64,000 nt of DNA from JACJWR01 sp964474045 (GTDB lineage: Bacteria > Actinomycetota > Actinomycetes > S36-B12 > UBA10799). The DNA lies in contig CAYYRC010000001.1 in the NCBI GenBank assembly GCA_964474045.1, positions 124,001 through 188,000 of the forward strand. The letters run 5' to 3'. The notes beneath the pieces are model-generated. The model saw only the letters and a program-made list of their open reading frames with translations. It had not been told where the DNA came from and did not search any database. Below, piece after piece: positions 42,201 through 49,552 of this stretch (positions are counted from its first letter, which is position 1; each line of letters starts with the position of its first letter). The translations under genes and the position numbers were made by a program.

Positions 42201-43265
42201 GTGAGCGAAACCCGCAAGCCCACCCTGGCAGTCGTCGGCGCCACCGGCGCCGTCGGCTCGGTCATGCTCGACCTGCTGAGCACCCGCGAGGACGTCTGGG
42301 GCGACATCCGCCTGGTGGCCTCGCCGCGCTCGGCCGGCAAGAAGCTGCGGGTCCGGGGCGAGGAGGTCGAGGTGCTCGCCCTGGCGCCGGAGGTCTTCGA
42401 CGGTGTCGACGTGGCCATGTTCGACGTCCCCGACGAGGTCAGCGCCGAGTGGGCGCCGATCGCGGCGGCCCGCGGCGCCGTCGCCGTGGACAACTCCGGG
42501 GCGTTCCGGATGGACGACGACGTGCCGCTGGTGGTGCCGGAGGTCAACCCGGCGATGGCCGCCGACCGCCCCCGCGGCATCATCAGCAACCCCAACTGCA
42601 CGACGCTGTCGATGATCGTGGTGATGGGCGCGCTGCACCGGCGCTTCGGGCTGGAGCACATCGTGGTGGCCAGCTACCAGGCCGCCTCCGGCGCCGGTCA
42701 GGCCGGGATCGACACCCTGCGCGAGCAGACCTCCGAGGTGGCCGGCACCGACCTGGGCAGCCGCCCCGGCGACGTTCGCTCGGCCGTGCGCGACCTGGGC
42801 CCGTTCCCGGCGCCGCTGGCGCTCAACGTCGTGCCCTGGGCGGGGTCGCTGAAGGAGGCCGGGTACTCCTCCGAGGAGCTCAAGGTGCGCAACGAGTCGC
42901 GCAAGATCCTCGGGCTGCCCGACCTGCCCGTGTATGCGACCTGCGTGCGGGTGCCCGTCATCACCACCCACTCGCTCGCGATCCACGCCCGGTTCGCCAC
43001 CGAGGTGGATGCCGACGAGGCCCGCGAGCTGCTGCAGGAGTCCCCTGGGGTGGTCGTGGTGGACGATCCGGCGACGCTGCAGTTCCCCACCCCGGCCGAC
43101 GCGGTGGGCACGGATCCCACCTACGTCGGGCGTATCCGCAAGGCCATCGACGACCCCTATGCGTTGGACCTGTTCGTCTGCGGCGACAACCTGCGCAAGG
43201 GCGCAGCGCTCAACACGGCGCAGATCGCGGAGCTGCTCGCGGCGGAGTTCACCCCCGCCGGCTGA
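42201..43265 (+). CDS. asd: aspartate-semialdehyde dehydrogenase
   Basis: A 354-residue enzyme making L-aspartate 4-semialdehyde from the lysC product with NADPH. GTG 42201 fits GGAAGG at 42187-42192; a GTG at 42192 overlapping the lysC stop is possible. The nucleotide-binding GATGAVGSVML opens the protein. The catalytic Cys lies in ISNPNCTTLSMIVVM, the phosphate/substrate loop is SYQAASGAGQAGIDTL, and the catalytic His is in THSLAIHARFATEV. lysC-asd is a standard operon feeding cell wall diaminopimelate and lysine synthesis. Confidence 0.95.
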   Translation: MSETRKPTLAVVGATGAVGSVMLDLLSTREDVWGDIRLVASPRSAGKKLRVRGEEVEVLALAPEVFDGVDVAMFDVPDEVSAEWAPIAAARGAVAVDNSGAFRMDDDVPLVVPEVNPAMAADRPRGIISNPNCTTLSMIVVMGALHRRFGLEHIVVASYQAASGAGQAGIDTLREQTSEVAGTDLGSRPGDVRSAVRDLGPFPAPLALNVVPWAGSLKEAGYSSEELKVRNESRKILGLPDLPVYATCVRVPVITTHSLAIHARFATEVDADEARELLQESPGVVVVDDPATLQFPTPADAVGTDPTYVGRIRKAIDDPYALDLFVCGDNLRKGAALNTAQIAELLAAEFTPAG

Positions 43266-43354
43266 CCCCTGGGGCGCGCGGCCCCGCTGCGGATGCAGAG
43301 GGGTCCCACGCTACGATGTCGGGGTTGCCGCAGCGGCGAGCTGCGGGATCGCGC

Positions 43355-43431
<77 letters not shown>

Positions 43432-43471
43432 GCTGGTCCTAACCGTTGAGGCGGTTCAGTGCCTAACGTTG

Positions 43472-43499
43472 CCCGTCCAGGATCTCCTGGGCGGGTTTT
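43472..43499 (+). terminator. Rho-independent terminator after tRNA-Pro
   Basis: CCCGTCCAGG pairs with CCTGGGCGGG (one G.U pair) around a 4-base loop, followed by TTTT. It lies 40 bases after the tRNA 3' end. This is the clearest intrinsic terminator in the window. The rest of 43432-43746 holds the promoter of the AbrB/PIN pair and no gene I can support. Confidence 0.8.
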
Positions 43500-43708
43500 C
43501 GGAGTTCGGGGACCATGGCGCCGGTCTTGCGGGCCGTGATGTTGGGGGATGCACGGGGCGAAGTTCGGTTCGGGGGGAAGAACCTCAACAGCGCGGCCAA
43601 CGAGCATGCGCGAACGGATTCCCGCCGGAGCCCGCCACATCCTTGAAGAAGGGGCCCGGCAGGGACCAGACTGACATGCTTGAGCACAAGTTGTACCAAC
43701 GTGCGTCG

Positions 43709-43746
43709 CTGACAAGAACTGTACGGTGAGGTCTATTGTAGTAGAC
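43709..43746 (+). promoter_or_regulatory. promoter and operator of AbrB/PIN toxin-antitoxin pair
   Basis: CTGACA at 43709-43714 and TATTGT at 43734-43739 resemble -35 and -10 boxes. An inverted repeat, GTCTA at 43731-43735 and TAGAC at 43742-43746, covers the -10 and ends directly before the ATG at 43747. No ribosome site precedes the ATG, so the mRNA is probably leaderless and the antitoxin may repress its own promoter at the repeat. Confidence 0.5.
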
Positions 43747-44097
43747 ATGGCAAAGCCCCAGACCTTGGATAGCAAGCTCAGCCCAGAGAACAGGGTCGTG
43801 GTGCCCCGCGAGGTGCGCGCCGCTCTGGGCGTGCGTTCGGGAGATCGAATCGTGTTCCACCTGGGGGCAGACGGGATGGTGCGGCTTGTTACGCCACGCT
43901 TGCTGGCCATGTCGGTGTGGGCCAAGAATCTTGGTGGAGATGCGGGCAACTCGGCAGAGGACATCCGCCAGCAGCGCATCGAGGACCAAGACGCGGTGGA
44001 AGCCAAGTACGCGCGCATCACCACCACAGATGAGGTGGACGCCCGCAGTGAAGACGAGATCACGTCCGAGTTGATGTCGACTCTCGGGCTCGGTTGA
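43747..44097 (+). CDS. AbrB/SpoVT-family antitoxin (VapB-like)
   Basis: A 116-residue DNA-binding antitoxin. The AbrB swapped-hairpin domain is at the N-terminus (KLSPENRVVVPREVRAALGV, GDRIVFHLGADGMVRLV), followed by a charged, probably unstructured C-terminal arm that would cover the toxin (NLGGDAGNSAEDIRQQRIED). The start ATG is the one at 43747, next to a palindrome; a longer frame from 43726 is unlikely. It overlaps the PIN toxin start by one base (TGATG), which is the standard coupled antitoxin-toxin arrangement. Confidence 0.85.
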   Translation: MAKPQTLDSKLSPENRVVVPREVRAALGVRSGDRIVFHLGADGMVRLVTPRLLAMSVWAKNLGGDAGNSAEDIRQQRIEDQDAVEAKYARITTTDEVDARSEDEITSELMSTLGLG

Positions 44098-44540
44098 TGG
44101 AGAAGCTGGCGTTTGATTCATCGGCACTTCTGACCTGGCTGCTGCAGGAGCGAGGATGGCAGGCTGTCCAACGAATCCTTCAATCCGGCAAATTCGAACT
44201 GGTGATGCCGGGGCCAGTCCTATTCGAGTGCATCTACCGGGCGCGCGACAAGGGCAACGCGAGTTCCGCGGATGAAATCGCCGAGGCACTTGAGGCCCAG
44301 GGGCTCGTGGTCGAAGCGGCTGGACGAGACGATCTAGTGGTGGCGTCCGGGTACCACGGGGTTTCGCGCAACCATCCATTCAAGGACGCGCGCACAGGAG
44401 AGACGCATTCACTATCGCTTGCCGACTGCATGGTTCTCGCTGTTTGCAGGCGACTTCAGTGCCGGGTTGTGAGCCGTGACAAGTACTGGGGTTGGCTGGA
44501 GCAAGAGGGGCATCTGGACGTGAAGGTCGTAACCTTCTGA
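44097..44540 (+). CDS. PIN-domain ribonuclease toxin (VapC-like)
   Basis: A 147-residue PIN nuclease. The expected acidic residues are present: Asp in LAFDSSALLTWLLQE near the N-terminus, Glu in PVLFECIYRARDKGN, and the Asp of SLADCMVLAVCRRLQCRVV with a further Asp in SRDKYWGWL. These would bind Mg2+/Mn2+ and cleave RNA, often tRNA or rRNA in this family. Translation is coupled to the antitoxin upstream. The pair sits between tRNA-Pro and the subtilase gene; local codon use is less GC-rich than its neighbours, consistent with transfer. Confidence 0.85.
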   Translation: MEKLAFDSSALLTWLLQERGWQAVQRILQSGKFELVMPGPVLFECIYRARDKGNASSADEIAEALEAQGLVVEAAGRDDLVVASGYHGVSRNHPFKDARTGETHSLSLADCMVLAVCRRLQCRVVSRDKYWGWLEQEGHLDVKVVTF

Positions 44541-44557
44541 CCCGTCGGGTCGGGCGG

Positions 44558-47500
44558 TCAGGACGGGCGGAAGTAGTACCCGGCCATGTCCACGATGTAC
44601 TGCGTGGCGCCGGAACCGCTGAAAGTCGTCATCTTCCCGTCGCGGATGGCCACAACCGTGCCGTTGGCCAGGCGCTGGCCCGACGCGTACCAGTTGATCG
44701 CCGAGGTCTCCGGGCGCACGGCGGTCTCGCCCGGTGCCAGGCGCAGGTGCCCGCCCGCGACCGTGTCGGCCACCGTGAGGTTAACGGCGACGGCTGCGGC
44801 GTTCCGGGGTGCCAGCTGGCCGATCGGCGCGGCATTCGTGGTGCGGCGCTGACCCGCCAGCAGCAGCCCGCCCGCATTGGCATCGCGCGAGTCGTAGGCC
44901 CGCGCGGGGGCGATGGGCTGGAACCGCAGCCCGTCGGGTGCCTGCGCAGCGGTGGTGAAGTAGCCGAGCACATCGATGGCGAAGCCAGTCGCGGGGCCGC
45001 CGCCGAAGACCGCCAGGGCCCGCTGGTCGTCGAGCGCCGCGACCGTGGAGTTGGCGAGGCGCTGGCCGTTGGCGAACCAGTTGATCGTCGATGTCGGCGG
45101 TTTCGGGGAGCCCGGCAGCCCCACGGACAGGTGGCCGCTGCCGACGGTGTCGAACTCGGTGATTGTGTAGGCGGCCGCCTGCGCCCCGGCCGGGACGCCC
45201 GTCGCCAGGCTGACGGTTCGGGATGTGCCGTCGAGCAGCGGCCCGTCGGCGGTCCTGCTGTCGTAGACGCGCGTGCCGGGGTCCAGTGGGACGAACACGA
45301 GTTGGTCTGGCTCGGCTGTGGGCACGATGCCGAAGCCCGGTGGCAGGTAGTACCCGAGCACGTCCAGGATCACGTTCGCGCTGCCGCCGCGGACGACCAC
45401 CTGTAGGTCGGCGCCGTCCCCGAGCTTGGCCACGTAGCCGTTGGCCAGTGTCTGCCCGGGGCCGAACCAGTTGATGGTCGAGGTGCCCGTCAAAGAGGCG
45501 CCGGCCGGGCCGACCGCCGCGTTGCCCGTCGTCGTGGTGCCCGTGACGGTCACGTTGTAGGCGACCGCGACCGCCCCGGGTGGTGCCTGCAGGTCGATCG
45601 TCCGCGGGGTGTCCGGGGGGATGGGGCCGCCCTGCTGGCGGGAGTCGAAGGCCCGCACCGGCACCGGCAGCGGCTGGAACTCCGACCCGGCCGGGTTGGG
45701 GGTGAACTCAGTGGATGCGTTGGAGGGCGCCGAGGCACCCTGGGCATTGATCCCCACCGACGTGAACCTGTACGGCTGGCCGTTGGTGAGGCCGCCGATC
45801 AGGCAGTAGGACCCGGTGCCGCTGATGAGGCCAGCGAGGACGTCGTCCCAGGCGATGTCGCAGCTCGCCCCGCCCGGCGAGGCGAGGATGCGCATGGCGA
45901 TCATGGGAGCGCCACCGTTGAAGTCCGAGACGGCCCCCGGGATGAGCATGGCGCCGACCATCCCGTCCCCGGCCATGATCTCCGGCGGCATGTTCGGCGC
46001 CGACGGCACTGTCGCGGTACCGCCTACCTGGACCGGCAGCGACTCGGGGGACTCTGATCGCTTGCCGAGGTCGTCGAAGGCGGTCACGATGAAGGTGTAG
46101 GTCTGGCCGACCTCCAGGTTGCCGAGCTGGCACGCCGGCAGGGGCTCTTCCCCGTACCCGTCGACTTTGCACGACTGCAGCGGCCCGACGCTGGGCTGCG
46201 CCTCGACGACGTAGTTGGTGATCTGCCGGCCGCTGGCCGGGGTCGCGGGGGCCCACTCGATGTTGGCCGTGGTGTTCTGCATGGTCACAACGGGAACTCC
46301 CGGGGCGCCGGGCGTGCCGAAGGCCTCCGCCGTTGCCGCGTACGGGGCGCTGGTGGCCGAGTCGCCGACGGCGTTGCGGGCCACTGCCGTGAAGGTGTAC
46401 TCGTCCCCCGGCGTCAACTGCCCGAAGTCGCAGTAGCCCCACGTGGGGAAGGGGCGCAGGGTGCACTGCTCGCCGCCGGGCTGCATGGTGACCACCACGT
46501 CGGTCACCTCGGGAACGGCGTACGAGCTCAGGACCGTCACCCGGGCGGTGGTGTCCGCCGCAGACACCCAGGCAACCTGTGGCGCCGGCGGCACGGCAGG
46601 TGCCAGGGACGGCACGAGCATGGCCGCTGTCGCCACCCCGGGAGTGCCCGCCCGGCGAGGCGTCACGGTGACGGTGAAGGGATCATCAACGGCTCCCGGC
46701 ACGGTGAGGGCCAAGGTGGTGGCGGCGGTGTCGCGCTCGGCGAGCACGGTGCCGCCGCTCGCCACGACGACGTGGTAGTCGGTGACGGCACCGCCTGGAG
46801 GCTGGTAGGTCACCGTCACGTCGACTCCCTCCCCAGCGGCGGCCCCAGCGGCGGCCGCAGCCGCGGCCGCAGTCGCGGCCCGCACCTGGAACCTCGGGGC
46901 GATGACCGGGGCGGGAGCCGTGGCCTGGCCCACGAGGGCCGCGGTGTTGAGGTAGCCGGCGCCGCAGGGATCATCGCCGACGCAGTCCAGCGCGGGATTC
47001 TGATAGAACGAGGCCTGTTTGAAGGGTGTTGCGCTCGACTTGAGCCTGGTCTCGATCTGGTCCGGCGACAGCGCCGGAGCGGTGGCGAGCAGCATCGCCA
47101 GGGCGCCGCTCACATGCGCCGCGGACATGCTCGTGCCGCTCATCACGGCGTAGCCCGGGGTGCTCGGCGTCGTGGCTCCGTCGTTGAAGGTGCTCACGAC
47201 CTCGACCCCGGGCGCGGCGACGTCGACCGTGCTGCCGTAGTTGCTGAACAGCGCCCGGCCACCGATCGTGTCGGTGGCAGTCGCCGTGATGACGCCGGCG
47301 CAGTTGGCCGGGGCGTAGTTGGCGGCGTCGGCGTTGGAGTTGCCCGCCGACGTGACGAAGACGGTGCCCTTGGACCGTCCGAAGTTGATCGCCTCCTGGA
47401 TGTACTGCGGGCACTCGCCCTGCCAGCCGAGGGACAGGTTGACCACTCGGGCCGGGGTGGGGTTGTCCGGCACGCCGGGCACGGTGCCGCCCGCCGCCCA

Positions 47501-48397
47501 GATCATGCCTGCGGCGACGTCCCCGACGGTTCCGCCGCAGTGGCCCAGAACCCTGATCGGCTGGATCTGCACCGGCAGCGTGCCGGCCCCGCCGAGCCCG
47601 TTGTCGGTCACCGACGCGATGGTGCCGGCGACGTGGGTGCCGTGCCAGTTGCTGCGGCGGACGCCCAGGCAGCCGATCAGGCTGAACGGCAGACTGGCCG
47701 CCATCTGGGGCGTCACCCAGTCGCCGGTGTCGGTGGCGTCCGGGCCGCGGCCGGTGGCGTTGCCCGCCGTCGCCGGGTTGGAGATGAAGTTGTAGCCCGG
47801 AAGGACCCGGCCGCCGAGGTCGGGGTGGTTGGTGATGCCGGTGTCGATGACCGCCACGACGGGGGCCGAGCCGCGGGTCGCCCCCAGCGCCGGCAGCAGG
47901 TTGGTGCCGGTGACCTCGCGGCCGAGGCTGGAATGGTCGTACGGCGAGATGAAGGTGTCGTCGCCATAGGCGGCGAATCCCCACTGCTGGTTCCAGAAGG
48001 GGTCGTTCGGGGTTGGCGCCGCGTCGCTCGGCCGCGCGATGGCCTGGGGCTCGGCGACCGCGATCGTCGGATCAGCCTCCAGCCGTCGCGCGTACTGCTC
48101 CACCTGGTCGGCGGGTAGCTGCTTGGGCAGCTGGGCCGCCACCCATCCGAGCCCGACCGGGGCACCGGCCGTGAGCCCCAGGTCCTTGGCGACTGCACCT
48201 GGCAGGGGCTGGCCGGCGGCGGGCGTCGGCACGGCGCCAGGCTCGTACTTGACCAGCAGCCCAGGCACGAGGTCGGCGGATGGTGCCGGCGGGGCGTCCA
48301 TCGGCCCGGCCGGTGCCGCGAAAGTTGCCGTGGGTGAGAGCGGGAGCGCCAGGCATCCCAGCGCGGAAACTGCCAAGGCTGCCACGTACCGATTCAT
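44558..48397 (-). CDS. secreted subtilisin-like serine protease with FN3 and three C-terminal wall-type modules
   Basis: A 1279-residue exported protease. ATG 48397 follows AAGGGG; the signal peptide MNRYVAALAVSALGCLALPL ends near TATFA. An I9-like propeptide (about residues 35-120) precedes the S8 catalytic domain with Asp185 (VVAVIDTGITNHPDLGG), His252 (NWHGTHVAGTIA), Asn353 (SAGNSN) and Ser423 (MSGTSMSAAHVSGAL). After an Ala-rich hinge come three FN3-type domains and three modules starting RAFDSR, RVYDSR and RAYDSR and ending LDVLGYY, IDVLGYF and VDMAGYY. The same modules end the delta-60 protein at 476-5062, suggesting a common anchor or binding partner. All catalytic residues are present. 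Confidence 0.9.
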   Translation of the reverse strand: MNRYVAALAVSALGCLALPLSPTATFAAPAGPMDAPPAPSADLVPGLLVKYEPGAVPTPAAGQPLPGAVAKDLGLTAGAPVGLGWVAAQLPKQLPADQVEQYARRLEADPTIAVAEPQAIARPSDAAPTPNDPFWNQQWGFAAYGDDTFISPYDHSSLGREVTGTNLLPALGATRGSAPVVAVIDTGITNHPDLGGRVLPGYNFISNPATAGNATGRGPDATDTGDWVTPQMAASLPFSLIGCLGVRRSNWHGTHVAGTIASVTDNGLGGAGTLPVQIQPIRVLGHCGGTVGDVAAGMIWAAGGTVPGVPDNPTPARVVNLSLGWQGECPQYIQEAINFGRSKGTVFVTSAGNSNADAANYAPANCAGVITATATDTIGGRALFSNYGSTVDVAAPGVEVVSTFNDGATTPSTPGYAVMSGTSMSAAHVSGALAMLLATAPALSPDQIETRLKSSATPFKQASFYQNPALDCVGDDPCGAGYLNTAALVGQATAPAPVIAPRFQVRAATAAAAAAAAGAAAGEGVDVTVTYQPPGGAVTDYHVVVASGGTVLAERDTAATTLALTVPGAVDDPFTVTVTPRRAGTPGVATAAMLVPSLAPAVPPAPQVAWVSAADTTARVTVLSSYAVPEVTDVVVTMQPGGEQCTLRPFPTWGYCDFGQLTPGDEYTFTAVARNAVGDSATSAPYAATAEAFGTPGAPGVPVVTMQNTTANIEWAPATPASGRQITNYVVEAQPSVGPLQSCKVDGYGEEPLPACQLGNLEVGQTYTFIVTAFDDLGKRSESPESLPVQVGGTATVPSAPNMPPEIMAGDGMVGAMLIPGAVSDFNGGAPMIAMRILASPGGASCDIAWDDVLAGLISGTGSYCLIGGLTNGQPYRFTSVGINAQGASAPSNASTEFTPNPAGSEFQPLPVPVRAFDSRQQGGPIPPDTPRTIDLQAPPGAVAVAYNVTVTGTTTTGNAAVGPAGASLTGTSTINWFGPGQTLANGYVAKLGDGADLQVVVRGGSANVILDVLGYYLPPGFGIVPTAEPDQLVFVPLDPGTRVYDSRTADGPLLDGTSRTVSLATGVPAGAQAAAYTITEFDTVGSGHLSVGLPGSPKPPTSTINWFANGQRLANSTVAALDDQRALAVFGGGPATGFAIDVLGYFTTAAQAPDGLRFQPIAPARAYDSRDANAGGLLLAGQRRTTNAAPIGQLAPRNAAAVAVNLTVADTVAGGHLRLAPGETAVRPETSAINWYASGQRLANGTVVAIRDGKMTTFSGSGATQYIVDMAGYYFRPS

Positions 48398-48538
48398 GCT
48401 GCACCCCTTCGCCGGCCTGGCCGACCGTCGATGGGGCATGGCAGATCCGGCCGCCGGCCAGAGGATCCTCCTGCCACGCTAGACCCGGCAGGAAGGGCCC
48501 GATAGGGCCGTTAGACCCTGGGGCGTGATGCCGAGGCC

Positions 48539-49465
48539 TCAGGCCGCTGCCACGAGTTCCAGCAGCGTGGCCTCGGGCCTGCACGCGACGCGGATGGGCG
48601 CGTTGGGATTCGTGCCCAGGCCCGCGCTCACGTGCAGCCAGGAGTCGTCGTAGTGCGACAGGCCGCGTGCCCGCGCCCGGTCCAGGTCGCAGTTGGTGAC
48701 CAGCGTGCCGCACCCGGGCAGGCACACCTGGCCGCCGTGGGTGTGCCCGGCCAGGATCAGTTGGGCGCCGTCGGCCGCCATCGCGTCCAGGACGCGGCGG
48801 TAGGGCGCGTGGACGACCCCGATGCGCACGGCGGCGCCGGCCGCCCACCCGCCCGCGACGCTGGCGTAGTCGTCCAGCTTGATGTGCGGGTCGGCCGACC
48901 CGAGGAAGCTCAGCAGGGCGCCGCCGACGGTGATCGTTCCGCCGGCGTTGTTGAGGTCGAGCCAGCCCGCGGCCAGCAGCCAGTCACGCAACTCGGCGGT
49001 GGGCAGGTCGGGCTGGCGCCGTGGCCTTCTGCTGGGCCCGCGCAGGTACTTGGCCGGGTTGATGGGCTTGCCCGAGAAGTAGTCGTTGGAGCCGAACACG
49101 AAAGCCCCCGGCGTGCTCAGCAGGGGTCCCAGCCCCGTGCGCAGCAGCGACAGGCCCTCCGGGGCGCTCAGGAAGTCGCCGGTGGCGACGACCACGTCGG
49201 GACTCAGGTCCGCCAGGCCTGCCACCCACGCGGCGCGGTCGGTGTCGCGAGCGGCGAGGTGCAGGTCCGAGATGTGCAGCAGGGCCACCGGCTCGGCGCC
49301 CGCCGGCAGCACCGGTACCTGCACCTGGCGCAGCGTGTACTGGCGGGCCTCCCAGATCGCGTAGGCCGTGGTGGCGAGCCCGGCTGCGGCCATCGCGCCC
49401 ACCGCCGCGCCACCGACGGCCAACAGGCGGGCGGCGGGTGATCGGTCAGCGTGCGCAGGCGGCAT
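48539..49465 (-). CDS. membrane-anchored metallophosphoesterase (Rv3683-like)
   Basis: A 308-residue calcineurin-like phosphoesterase. An N-terminal helix (AVGGAAVGAMAAAGLATTAY) anchors it. Metal-binding motifs in order: LLHISDLHLAARD, VVATGDFLSAPEG, FGSNDYFSGKP (GNHD as GSND), GVVHAPYRRV and LAGHTHGGQVCLPG. Such proteins act on phosphoesters at the cell surface, possibly lipid-linked wall precursors. It is the partner of the downstream-lying PBP gene (same strand) in M. tuberculosis-type order, where Rv3683 adjoins ponA2. Confidence 0.9.
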   Translation of the reverse strand: MPPAHADRSPAARLLAVGGAAVGAMAAAGLATTAYAIWEARQYTLRQVQVPVLPAGAEPVALLHISDLHLAARDTDRAAWVAGLADLSPDVVVATGDFLSAPEGLSLLRTGLGPLLSTPGAFVFGSNDYFSGKPINPAKYLRGPSRRPRRQPDLPTAELRDWLLAAGWLDLNNAGGTITVGGALLSFLGSADPHIKLDDYASVAGGWAAGAAVRIGVVHAPYRRVLDAMAADGAQLILAGHTHGGQVCLPGCGTLVTNCDLDRARARGLSHYDDSWLHVSAGLGTNPNAPIRVACRPEATLLELVAAA

Positions 49466-49552
49466 CGCCCAATTCTGGCAGCAGCCGGCGACGCGAGGAC
49501 GACTGAGGGCCGCCGACGCAGTGTCGGCGGCCCTCAGTCGGCACTTCGAAGG

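Noticed and set aside
46840..46890. GC-rich repeat in the subtilase gene
   Set aside because: It encodes a poly-Ala hinge between catalytic and FN3 domains; simple codon repetition explains it.
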